In this document: in pieces, positions 8,858 through 16,498 of the stretch | Numbering within the stretch: position 1 is the first letter of the stretch | Layout of the letters: each line of letters opens with the position of its first letter | Assembly: GCA_003138815.1 (NCBI GenBank) | Contig: PLHD01000010.1 | Span: 308 to 64,307, forward strand | Source: Acidimicrobiaceae bacterium | GTDB taxonomy: Bacteria > Actinomycetota > Acidimicrobiia > Acidimicrobiales > RAAP-2 | Length of the DNA: 64,000 bases | Direction: 5' to 3' | Notes under the pieces: generated by a model | What the model saw: only the letters and a program-made list of their open reading frames with translations | The model's database searches: none | What the model was told of the DNA's origin: nothing | Translations under genes and position numbers: made by a program

Positions 8858-9847
8858 ATGGCGAATGAGAACTCAACGAACGAGACCCACCACCTGCGAA
8901 ACATCACGGTGATCTGGTTGATCCTGTCGGTGATCGTAGACCTACTGTTCTGGTTCCTGGTCGGTCCTCACGTTCCCCCGGGGACGATGACGTCTTCGGC
9001 CAAGGGCAACCAATTCGACTTCACGTTCCTGTGCCTCATGGCCCTTCCGGTGCTCATCGGCGTCTGGGTCTACATGGGCTACGCGATTAGGATCTGGAGC
9101 GCCAAGCGGCCGGGTGCCGAAGAGCCGATGACGGGACCGAATGCCCGCACCAACAAGACCGCCCAGGTGTCGTGGATCGTGATCACCTCAGTGGCGGTTC
9201 TCTTCCTCGCCGGCTTTGGTACGGTCGAGCTGGTGATTAGCCAGGGATCGGGTGGCGGCGAAGGCCCGAACCCCATCTGGACGCCCCCTGGTGCCACGAA
9301 GGCCGAAGCCGCCGCCCTCACGCCCAAGGCCTCGTGGTCGGCGAACAGCAATCAGGTCCTGACGGTCCAGGTCATCGCCCAGCAGTGGAAGTTCACCTAC
9401 CGTTATCCCCAGTTCGGCGGTTTCGAGACCACCCAGCTGGTCCTTCCCGCGAACACGAATATCGCCTTCAACGTGACGTCGCTCGACGTGATCCACAGCT
9501 TCTGGGCGTACCAACTGGACGTCAAGGCCGACGCCAACCCCCAGCAGAACGACGTGGCCTTCACCCAGACCAAGCAGTTGGGTAGTTTCACCGTTCGTTG
9601 CAGTGAACTCTGCGGCATCTGGCACGGCACGATGTTCAACTCGGGCAAGGTCGTGTCCGAGGCCGCATTCATGAGCTGGGCGCAGTCGACCGAGCAAGCG
9701 AACGCGCAGAACACGGCCGACCTGCCCCCGTTCGCCTGGACCTACGTTCCCGACGCCAACGGAGCCGCCGGTGGTTACTACACGGACGGGAACGTAACTC
9801 CCTATAGCACGGTCGAAATCTACGGTTCGAAGCAGTCCGCACCGTGA
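8858..9847 (+). CDS. ctaC: Cytochrome c oxidase subunit II
   Basis: 329 residues from ATG at 8858, 2 bases after the previous stop. Hydrophobic segments lie near residues 16-36, 56-76 and 108-128, then comes the exported cupredoxin domain. QQWKFTYRYP is the conserved aromatic electron-entry motif. All CuA ligands are present: H213, C248, E250, C252, H256 and M259 (CSELCGIWHGTM). It accepts electrons from a donor outside the membrane and passes them to subunit I. There is no fused cytochrome c domain. Confidence 0.93.
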   Translation: MANENSTNETHHLRNITVIWLILSVIVDLLFWFLVGPHVPPGTMTSSAKGNQFDFTFLCLMALPVLIGVWVYMGYAIRIWSAKRPGAEEPMTGPNARTNKTAQVSWIVITSVAVLFLAGFGTVELVISQGSGGGEGPNPIWTPPGATKAEAAALTPKASWSANSNQVLTVQVIAQQWKFTYRYPQFGGFETTQLVLPANTNIAFNVTSLDVIHSFWAYQLDVKADANPQQNDVAFTQTKQLGSFTVRCSELCGIWHGTMFNSGKVVSEAAFMSWAQSTEQANAQNTADLPPFAWTYVPDANGAAGGYYTDGNVTPYSTVEIYGSKQSAP

Positions 9848-9905
9848 GATACGACACGACCACCAATGACGATTTGGCAATGACGAAAGAAACGGAGATC
9901 GCGCG

Positions 9906-11876
9906 ATGACAATTAGCGCTGAACCAACGACGGAAGTTGTGACCAGCGCCGTGGTGCCACCGTCGTCGCCGGTTAAAACGCCGTGGAGCCAGAGAAGCGG
10001 CTGGCTAAGCCAGCACCTGGGTACCGCCATCGTGGGAGCGGTCCTGGGCTACGTATTCGGCCACTGGCTGGGAAACTACGTAGCGAGTGGCTACACCTAC
10101 ATCGCCAACAGCGGGCAGAACTCCATTGCCGACGCGTTGGCGCTGATCTTCATGACCTTCGGATGGCTGCTGGGCATCGGTGCCTTGAACTACCCACTGG
10201 CCAAGATCGTGGGCCGATCAGCTCCGGAGGAAGTGATTGCCAAGGGCTGGACGAAGTATGTCCGCTACAGCACGGACCACAAGGTCGTCGGAATGCAGTA
10301 CATCGTCGGCGTGCTCTTGTTCTTGTTCACCGGTGGTCTGCTGGCGATGGCGATCCGCACCGAACTGTTGAACCCCACGACCCACGTCTTCAGCGCGGAC
10401 ACTTACATCAAGATCGTGAGCGAGCACGGGACCATCATGATGATGATGGCCACGTCCATCATCGTCGGTCCGCTGGGCAACTACCTGGTTCCGCTCATGA
10501 TCGGAGCGCGGCGCATGGCGTTCCCGAGAATTGAAGCGTTCAGCTTCTGGGTCTTCATCGCGGGTTACATGGTCATCTTCTCGGCGCTGCCGTACGGCGG
10601 TTTCCCTACCGGCTGGACGGGCTACGCGCCGCTGCAGACCCAGGCGGGTCCGGGCATGGTCTCCTATCTGCTGGGCTTCGCCGTCATCGGCTTAGGCATG
10701 ATGGCAGCGGGATTCAACATTGCGGTGACGATCATCAACTACCGAGCTCCCGGCATGACCTGGAGCCGCGTTCCGATATTCGTATGGTCGCTTCTGGCCA
10801 CCGCTGCGCTGCTCACCTTGGCGACGCCGGTCCTCTTCGCCGGCGGGCTCTTCGGCCTGCTCGACAAGACCGCCCAGACCGCGTTCTACGTCACCGAGCA
10901 CGGCGGTAGCTCGTTCCTGTGGGAGAACCTCTTCTGGTTCTTCGGCCACCCCGAGGTGTACATCATGGCCCTGCCGGGATTCGGCATTGTCGGTGAGTTG
11001 ATTCCGGTATTCTGCCGTAAACCGCTCTTCGCCTACAAGGTGGCGGCGGCGGGAATGATCGGCGTGGCCCTGCTGTCGTTCTTCGTGTGGCAGCACCACC
11101 TCTTCCAGAGCGGGATCAACCCCGACATGCGGCCGCTCTTCATGCTCACCACCGAGTTGATCTCGATCCCGACCGGCTTCATCTTCCTGGTCGGCATGGG
11201 GACCCTTTACAGAGCGAAGATCCGCTTCGAGGTTCCGATGTTGTTCTGCATGGCCGTCTTCTTCAACTTCCTCATAGGCGGCATCACCGGGGTCTTCCTC
11301 TCGGACGTGCCGGTCAACGTCACCGTCCACGGCGGATTCTTCGTCCTCTCGCACTTCCACTACACCATCATGGGAGGGCTACTGTTCGCCTTCATGGGTG
11401 GCTTGTACTACTGGCTGCCCAAGATGACCGGTCGAATGATGAACAAGAAGCTCGGACTGGTCCACTTCTGGACCATGTTGGTGTTCTTCAATCTGACGTT
11501 CTTCCCGATGTTCATCATCGGCCTGCTCGGACAGCCACGTCGCGTCTTCACGTACGCCAAGAACCTGCAGGGACTGAATGACTTCTCATCCGTCAGTGCG
11601 TTCCTCCTGGGAGCATCGTTCCTCGTCTTCCTCGTGAACTTCATGTGGTCGATGTACATCAACCCGGTGATGGCTCCGGCGAATCCGTGGGATTCCCTGG
11701 GCCTTGAGTGGCAGACGGCCACTCCGGTTCCCAGCTACAACTTCGAGCGTATTCCCGTGATCATGACCGACCCTTATCACTACGGCGAAGTGGGCGCGCC
11801 AGCGCTCGCCGACTTCGGCGATGGGCCGCCAGCCCCGTTAGGCAGTTCTTCAACCACCGGCAGCGACCCGGCCTAG
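9906..11876 (+). CDS. ctaD: Cytochrome c oxidase subunit I, with unusual proton-channel residues
   Basis: 656 residues, longer than usual owing to two extra hydrophobic segments (about 40-60 and 76-98) before the conserved core. Heme and CuB ligands are visible: H174 (SEHGTIMM), H348 with the cross-linked Y352 (GHPEVY), H397-H398, and H483/H485 (SHFHYT). E350 of HPEVY is kept. The D-channel motif GArDMAFPRLN instead reads GARRMAFPRIE (R203, E210), and the K-channel lysine of PTGxKxF is replaced (PTGFIF, I426). HDTYFV near the heme propionate reads HGGFFV. It reduces O2 at heme-CuB in the membrane. A ribosome-binding site (GAAACGGAG) precedes the ATG. Confidence 0.93.
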   Translation: MTISAEPTTEVVTSAVVPPSSPVKTPWSQRSGWLSQHLGTAIVGAVLGYVFGHWLGNYVASGYTYIANSGQNSIADALALIFMTFGWLLGIGALNYPLAKIVGRSAPEEVIAKGWTKYVRYSTDHKVVGMQYIVGVLLFLFTGGLLAMAIRTELLNPTTHVFSADTYIKIVSEHGTIMMMMATSIIVGPLGNYLVPLMIGARRMAFPRIEAFSFWVFIAGYMVIFSALPYGGFPTGWTGYAPLQTQAGPGMVSYLLGFAVIGLGMMAAGFNIAVTIINYRAPGMTWSRVPIFVWSLLATAALLTLATPVLFAGGLFGLLDKTAQTAFYVTEHGGSSFLWENLFWFFGHPEVYIMALPGFGIVGELIPVFCRKPLFAYKVAAAGMIGVALLSFFVWQHHLFQSGINPDMRPLFMLTTELISIPTGFIFLVGMGTLYRAKIRFEVPMLFCMAVFFNFLIGGITGVFLSDVPVNVTVHGGFFVLSHFHYTIMGGLLFAFMGGLYYWLPKMTGRMMNKKLGLVHFWTMLVFFNLTFFPMFIIGLLGQPRRVFTYAKNLQGLNDFSSVSAFLLGASFLVFLVNFMWSMYINPVMAPANPWDSLGLEWQTATPVPSYNFERIPVIMTDPYHYGEVGAPALADFGDGPPAPLGSSSTTGSDPA

Positions 11877-11897
11877 TAGCGAGTGGAGAGTAGCGCT

Positions 11898-12554
11898 ATG
11901 ACCGAAGCATCCAAAGTACCAAAGGGAATGAGTGAAACCCCCGAGGAACGCGAGTTCGAACTGCGAGCACATATCGGCTCGCTGTGGTCAGGGGGTCGAC
12001 TCTTCATCGGGATGTATACGTTCCTGCTGGCATCGCTGGCCTTCTCGTACTTCTACCTGAGGTCCAGCAACAATGGACTGCTATGGCGCCCCAATCACGT
12101 CACGGCGCCCACGGCGTACGGCTGGACCATTTACTCCCTGACGCTTCTGGCGGCACTGATGGTGATCTACGGACAGTGGCGTCTTCGCAAGGGCGCCGTG
12201 ATTGACTGGCAAGTTGCCGGCTGGACGGCCTTCGGCGCGGGACTCCTGGCCCTCTTCCTGCAAGTCTGGGAGTTCACGGCCGTCCCGTTCGCCCCGGGAT
12301 CCAGCGGCTACGCGTCGTCGTTCATTGGCTACGCCGTCATCAATATCGGCACGCTCGCCATCTCGGTCTACTGGCTGGAGACGACGCTCGCGCGTTCGCT
12401 GCGCATGCGTAAGGAGTTCGGACGAGCCACTCCGGAACTCTCGATGCACGCCTCGGCGCAGTCGTTCAGGGCGAACGTCGCATCGATGACGTACTGGATG
12501 GGATTCGTGGCCCTCGGCGGCACGCTGTTGTTTGCGATGTTCTATCTGCTGTAG
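11898..12554 (+). CDS. ctaE: Cytochrome c oxidase subunit III
   Basis: 218 residues. The ATG at 11898 is preferred over an in-frame GTG at 11883 because GGAGAG lies just upstream. Five to six membrane segments follow a charged N-terminus; FIGMYTFLLASLAFSYFYLR matches the start of the COX3 family. It has no metal centre and stabilises subunit I. Spacing of 21 bases from ctaD indicates one operon. Confidence 0.85.
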   Translation: MTEASKVPKGMSETPEEREFELRAHIGSLWSGGRLFIGMYTFLLASLAFSYFYLRSSNNGLLWRPNHVTAPTAYGWTIYSLTLLAALMVIYGQWRLRKGAVIDWQVAGWTAFGAGLLALFLQVWEFTAVPFAPGSSGYASSFIGYAVINIGTLAISVYWLETTLARSLRMRKEFGRATPELSMHASAQSFRANVASMTYWMGFVALGGTLLFAMFYLL

Positions 12555-12626
12555 TTCGAACTGCCAGGGTGGCAGATCGGAGTTTGATTGTGAGACGGCT
12601 GTTCAACCCATAAAGGTGTGGTGGTG

Positions 12627-12740
12627 ATGCAAGGTATCGATATCTATATTGGTCCGCAAGTGCAGACGATGGTGGTTCTGCTGGGAGTATTCATTGGTGT
12701 AGTGCTGTGGGGGTTCTTCCAGCGTCGTCCGTCCGAGTGA
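12627..12740 (+). CDS. 37-residue single-pass membrane protein in the oxidase operon
   Basis: The ATG at 12627 follows TAAAGGTG (12611-12618). The product has a short polar N-terminus, one hydrophobic span (MVVLLGVFIGVVLWGFF) and a basic tail RRPSE. The stop overlaps a GTG of the next gene by 4 bases, the coupling pattern used by real genes here. Size and place suggest a small oxidase subunit or assembly peptide, similar in form to CcoQ or actinobacterial CtaF-type subunits; there is no direct evidence of which. Confidence 0.65.
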   Translation: MQGIDIYIGPQVQTMVVLLGVFIGVVLWGFFQRRPSE

Positions 12741-13555
12741 CCGCGATGAGTTCCGTCAGTGAGCTTGCCGGCCATCGCCGGTTCCGCAACGTGCTGACGG
12801 TGCTCGGATTGCTGCTGCTGCTCGTCTGCTTGACGCCTCCGTTCACCAATTGGTCCATAAGGTACGGTTTCGTCCAGGCAATTCAGTTCGACGTATTCGC
12901 AATCGTGGTGCCCGTACTATTTGTCGCGGGATCCCCTTGGCGCCGATTGGGCCTTGCCTCGGGCACCCCGTACCGATTCGATCCCGACGGGGCCCTGATA
13001 TCACCGACGAAGCCACTGATCGTCGATCGGATGGCGCTCGCGCGTGCGAGACGAAGGGGGAACAACCGGGCGGTGCTGGAGGTCCTCTCGTTCATCGCAC
13101 TGACAATCCTGTGGCGCTCTGCACCGGTGGCGGATGCAATGGTGCGCCACCCGTGGCTGGAGATCGTTGAAGCCAGCACGATGTTGGTTGCAGGGATCGT
13201 GCTGTGGCTGGACCTGATCGAGTCGCCACCCGTGAGCCCGGCAACTGCACGACCGTATCGAATTGGCATGACTGCGGCTGCGATGTGGACCGTGTGGGTT
13301 GTCGCGTATCTGCAGGCGATGTCGCATGATTCCTGGTACAGCGCGTTTCACCATGTTGCGGGTCAAGGTATTTCACTGTCGGCGGATCAGCAGTTGACGG
13401 CCGGCTTCATGTGGCTGCTGTCCGCGTCGGCTTTCTTGCCGGTGGTCTTCTGGAACTTGATTCATTGGCTCCAGTCCGAAGAGGATCCTGATGCGGAGCT
13501 CTACCAACTGGTCCGCCAGGATCACACTCGCGGGTTCTTCGGTACCAACAGTTAG
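12737..13555 (+). CDS. CtaG-like (caa3-type) oxidase assembly protein
   Basis: About 272 residues from the GTG overlapping the previous stop; an ATG at 12746 is the alternative. Six or seven membrane segments. YGFVQAIQFDVFAIVVPVLF followed by AGSPWRRLGL resembles the CtaG_2 core, and ADQQLTAGFMWLLSA near residue 225 matches its DQQLAGxxMW motif. The family is needed for maturation of caa3-type oxidases, probably in copper handling. Several histidines of typical members are replaced in the first half, so it is a divergent copy. Confidence 0.7.
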   Translation: MTAMSSVSELAGHRRFRNVLTVLGLLLLLVCLTPPFTNWSIRYGFVQAIQFDVFAIVVPVLFVAGSPWRRLGLASGTPYRFDPDGALISPTKPLIVDRMALARARRRGNNRAVLEVLSFIALTILWRSAPVADAMVRHPWLEIVEASTMLVAGIVLWLDLIESPPVSPATARPYRIGMTAAAMWTVWVVAYLQAMSHDSWYSAFHHVAGQGISLSADQQLTAGFMWLLSASAFLPVVFWNLIHWLQSEEDPDAELYQLVRQDHTRGFFGTNS

Positions 13556-13602
13556 CTGACGATTGCTTCAGTCTCCGCCATTACGACAGTGTGAGTTGCA
13601 GT

Positions 13603-13629
13603 GGCCATGTCGTGAGCACAGGCATGGCC
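13603..13629. terminator. Weak hairpin between convergent genes
   Basis: GGCCATG (13603-13609) and CATGGCC (13623-13629) form a 7-pair stem with a 13-base loop. No T-run follows on either strand, so a terminator role is only suggested by the position between two facing genes. Confidence 0.25.
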
Positions 13630-13662
13630 TGGTCCGCCATTCTCAGTCAAGCGGCAGTGTTC

Positions 13663-14340
13663 TCAGGTGCCTTGTAGGTGGGCCAGCACCGGCAGCTTGA
13701 TCTGGACCAGGGTGGTAGCCACTATTGCCTCGGCGCGCTGAAGGTCGGCGTACGCCTGTTGACGAGTGGCGGACAACTGGACCTCTTCGGCGGCCAGGTC
13801 CGCTATCTTCTTCTGGTTTCCGGGATGAACGAAGAGGTACTGGATGTCCTCGATGGCCGCCAGGGAGTAGTCGGTCATCCACATCTGAACCGCCCTGCCC
13901 ATGCTGACGATGTACTTTCCGGCTGCCGTGAGATTCACCTGGAGGTTGTTGGTCAAGTCGGACAGCCCGCCACTGGCGAAGGAACACGCTGTTTGATCGC
14001 CGACGAGAAGGGTGACGGCCTGGGGGCGGTTGGCAGCGCTCATCTTGCCCGTGACGTCCTCGGTGTAGAAGCTGAAGGCCTCCTTGACCGCAAAGGCGCA
14101 GGGAGCGGTGTCGGTGTTGATCTGCTTGATGCTGGCGTTCTGCGAGGAAGCATCCTCGGCCCTCGAAATTGGATGAGGCAGGTCCGTGATGATGGAGACT
14201 GCGACGACGACGACGATGGCCACGGTTGTCAAGAACCAGGGTCGCTTGTACCAGATGGCCTTGACTGATCCCAGCGAAGAGGCTGGCATTGAGGCGGGGT
14301 TGTAGGGCGTCGTCTGATTCGAGCTCTCGCCATTCGTCAT
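13663..14340 (-). CDS. Membrane-anchored protein of unknown function, paired with a SCO protein
   Basis: 225 residues: a Pro/Ser-rich cytoplasmic N-terminus, one membrane span at about 34-52, then an exported, mostly helical domain with two cysteines, C81 and C119. Asn/Gln-rich stretches and a C-terminal helix rich in Ala, Gln and Arg are visible. No family recognised. Its ATG overlaps the stop of the upstream SCO gene by 4 bases, so the two are translated together; a role in copper delivery or oxidase assembly is inferred from that alone. Confidence 0.75.
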   Translation of the reverse strand: MTNGESSNQTTPYNPASMPASSLGSVKAIWYKRPWFLTTVAIVVVVAVSIITDLPHPISRAEDASSQNASIKQINTDTAPCAFAVKEAFSFYTEDVTGKMSAANRPQAVTLLVGDQTACSFASGGLSDLTNNLQVNLTAAGKYIVSMGRAVQMWMTDYSLAAIEDIQYLFVHPGNQKKIADLAAEEVQLSATRQQAYADLQRAEAIVATTLVQIKLPVLAHLQGT

Positions 14341-15161
14341 CCGACAAGACTACTTGCCGTCTGAGCGATTCCCGTGGCGAAACGGTGGACATCAGCGGCG
14401 GGGAGACTGTAGGTTCCGGACCGGCTGGGCTTGCCGAATGGCTCGGCGAGCGAAACGATGCTGCCGTTCGTAGCGATGAAGTAGATCACGTTCGTGTGCG
14501 TCACCTCAGTGGCGATGGCACCAACCTTCACTACGACGCCGTAGCGAGACCATACCGAGTTGAGCGCGCTGAGTCGTCCGGTCAAGAAGTAGACCGAGGG
14601 CGTGCTGGCGAGTTTGGGAACGCTGAGCGCCTTGGGATGGGACGCGACGCCGAGGTCATGGGGGTCGGTGTTGACAATGGCGAAATCAACATTGGCGGCC
14701 TTTGGGCCGAGCAGCGTTATCGCCTGGCTGATCTCGCTGCCCAGCACCGGGCAGATGTCGTTGCAGATCGAGTTGTAGAAGGTCAGTACGACGACTTTGC
14801 CCTTGGTACTGGCGAGGTTCCATCGACCGCCCGACTGGTCGTAGAGCGTGAAGGGGAACTCCTTGGTGTTGTCGATGAGCTTCAGTCCGATGTACTGGGC
14901 GGGGGTCAGGGCCGACGTTGGTGGCTCGGCCAGCGTCGTGGTCGTCGCCCTGTTCGTAGGGACGGTGGTCGGCGTGGGCGCGATGCTGCCGAAGTAGTGG
15001 TCGACGACCACTCCTCCCAGTCCCAGCACGGCGAAGGTAACCACTGCCCACATGATGAACTTGGGTGGTACTGGCGTGCGACCCGCGCGTAGGGCGGCCG
15101 CACGCTTTTCCTCCGACAGTTCCTTGGAGGGGCCCGGCGGCTCTGCGTTGCTGTTCGTCAT
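14337..15161 (-). CDS. SCO1/SenC-family copper chaperone
   Basis: 274 residues. One membrane span (about 35-55), a Thr/Pro linker, then a thioredoxin-fold SCO domain. The copper ligands are C133 and C137 (SICNDICP) and His222 (VTHTNV). These proteins deliver Cu to, or reduce, the CuA cysteines of oxidase subunit II outside the membrane. It lies close to the ctaC-ctaD-ctaE cluster but on the opposite strand, and is a second SCO domain besides the one fused at 5919-7655. Confidence 0.88.
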   Translation of the reverse strand: MTNSNAEPPGPSKELSEEKRAAALRAGRTPVPPKFIMWAVVTFAVLGLGGVVVDHYFGSIAPTPTTVPTNRATTTTLAEPPTSALTPAQYIGLKLIDNTKEFPFTLYDQSGGRWNLASTKGKVVVLTFYNSICNDICPVLGSEISQAITLLGPKAANVDFAIVNTDPHDLGVASHPKALSVPKLASTPSVYFLTGRLSALNSVWSRYGVVVKVGAIATEVTHTNVIYFIATNGSIVSLAEPFGKPSRSGTYSLPAADVHRFATGIAQTASSLVG

Positions 15162-15323
15162 CGTGTTGCCACTCGTTCCTCGTTTCCATGTACCTTACTG
15201 AAGGCGACGAACGGACAACGGGCCATGGTCCCCGTCTCCTCGACCATCCAACCCTGCGTGCATTGCACGACGCCAGCTGCGCGCAAGCCCGCAGATTGAG
15301 CGCGGTTGATTGGTGTTCGAGAG

Positions 15324-15329
15324 TAGCCT
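15324..15329 (+). promoter_or_regulatory. -10 hexamer, leaderless start of the 15336 gene
   Basis: TAGCCT ends 6 bases before the GTG at 15336 (spacer GAACAC). No ribosome-binding site is present. Confidence 0.45.
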
Positions 15330-15335
15330 GAACAC

Positions 15336-15746
15336 GTGGATGACGTTGAGAACGCCGAGTCCGGGGCATCCAGCGAGGCCGCAAGACACCGACTGACGGG
15401 GCTCGCGGCCGTGAAACTCCACGCGACGTTGGTGAGCGGACTCGTGTTGTGCGCCCTCGCCTTCTGGTTCGAGCTCGGTCGCGCCGAACGAGGGAACTCG
15501 CTGAGCTGGGCCTACGTCTTCGAGTGGCCGTTGCTCGCGGTATTCGCCGTCTATATGTGGTGGAAATTCCTGCACCCGGGTGGCGACGGAGCAAAGAAGA
15601 GCAAGAAACCCAAGCCGGCCATTGCGCCCGAGTACGAAGGGATGCTGGCGGGTTGGCAAGAGCACCAGCGCGCACTGGCCGTCGAGCAGGCCAAGTCCTC
15701 CCCGGCACCGGAGCCACCGAAGGAGGGCTCCGACACCTCGCCGTGA
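15336..15746 (+). CDS. Small actinobacterial membrane protein
   Basis: 136 residues from GTG. Two hydrophobic segments (about 28-46 and 58-80); the second contains the motif FEWPLLAVFAVYMWWKFL, which I recall from a family of conserved actinobacterial two-span proteins. A basic linker (KKSKKPKP) and a Pro/Glu-rich tail follow. No enzymatic motif. Function unknown. The pyr operon follows 140 bases later. Confidence 0.7.
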   Translation: MDDVENAESGASSEAARHRLTGLAAVKLHATLVSGLVLCALAFWFELGRAERGNSLSWAYVFEWPLLAVFAVYMWWKFLHPGGDGAKKSKKPKPAIAPEYEGMLAGWQEHQRALAVEQAKSSPAPEPPKEGSDTSP

Positions 15747-15886
15747 CGCGATCGCGTGGCCAGCGACGAGCAGCCGAACGGTCCTGCGGGCCGGGGAAAC
15801 CTCGCGGGCGCGCGGGCGCAGCGGTGCCAACTTCCAATCCGGAATGCTGGAAACTCCTGTCTCGTCTGATACCGTGGTGACCGAGC

Positions 15887-15919
15887 GTCGTGAAGCGAGT
15901 CCCGTGAGGCTTGCACGAC
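15887..15919 (+). promoter_or_regulatory. PyrR-binding RNA loop in the pyr leader
   Basis: AGTCCCGTGAGGCT (15898-15911) fits the PyrR binding-loop consensus ARUCCNGNGAGGYU at every position. It is enclosed by a stem, GTCGTG (15887-15892) pairing with CACGAC (15914-15919). The ribosome-binding site AGGAG of pyrR (15920-15924) begins at the very next base. In mycobacteria, PyrR with UMP bound to such a loop blocks translation of the pyr mRNA; the same layout here predicts pyrimidine-dependent translational repression. Confidence 0.88.
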
Positions 15920-15928
15920 AGGAGAACC

Positions 15929-16498
15929 ATGAACATCAATGAACAACGTCAGGCGCGAAAAGGCGGCCTGACGTTTTTGGCGAAGAGCCAGCTCTTGTCG
16001 GCCGATGACGTCAGTCGGGCGCTGCGAAGAATGGCCCACGAGATCGTGGAGCGCAATCACTCGCACAGCAACCTTGCGGTAATCGGACTGCAGACGGGCG
16101 GGATTCCATTCGCCACCACGATTGCCTCTCTCCTTGGGGAGATCCTCGGCGAGAGCGTGCAGTTGGGCCTCCTTGACGTGTCGTTCTATCGCGACGATCT
16201 CTCCATCAATCCGGTGCCGGTGTCGTCGACGACCGCGATCGACCACGACTTGACGGGCCAGACGGTGGTGCTGGTCGATGATGTTCTCTTCACGGGCCGC
16301 ACCATCAGAGCGGCGTTGAATGCTCTCTCGGACTGGGGCAGGCCTCAGTCGGTGCAACTGGCGGTCATGGTCGACCGCGGGCACCGCGAGCTGCCCATCC
16401 GGCCTGACTACGTGGGCAAGAATCTCCCCACGTCGCACAACGAGGCGATCGTCGCCACTCTCGACGGAGTCTGGATCGGAACGCAGGTGCCGGCATGA
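15929..16498 (+). CDS. pyrR: PyrR: pyr operon RNA-binding regulator / uracil phosphoribosyltransferase
   Basis: 189 residues from the ATG at 15929, 4 bases after AGGAG. The phosphoribosyl-pyrophosphate motif VVLVDDVLFTGRTIRAAL lies near residues 110-128, and LQTGG and VMVDRGHRELPI are PyrR landmarks. PyrR senses UMP/PRPP and binds the loop at 15887-15919; it may have weak UPRT activity. The first 20 or so codons precede the conserved core (LLSADDVSRALRRMAHEIVERN begins near residue 23) and contain a terminator-like hairpin, so a later TTG start at 15978, with the ATG opening a leader reading frame, cannot be excluded. First gene of the pyr operon. Confidence 0.92.
   Translation: MNINEQRQARKGGLTFLAKSQLLSADDVSRALRRMAHEIVERNHSHSNLAVIGLQTGGIPFATTIASLLGEILGESVQLGLLDVSFYRDDLSINPVPVSSTTAIDHDLTGQTVVLVDDVLFTGRTIRAALNALSDWGRPQSVQLAVMVDRGHRELPIRPDYVGKNLPTSHNEAIVATLDGVWIGTQVPA
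15945..15978 (+). terminator. Terminator-like hairpin inside the first pyrR codons
   Basis: AACGTCAGGC (15945-15954) and GCCTGACGTT (15966-15975) pair perfectly over 10 bases with an 11-base loop, and the 3' arm runs into TTTTT (15974-15978). This is the form of an intrinsic terminator, but it lies within codons about 6-17 of pyrR, in the coding direction. It could act as an attenuator when translation is blocked by PyrR. Confidence 0.6.
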
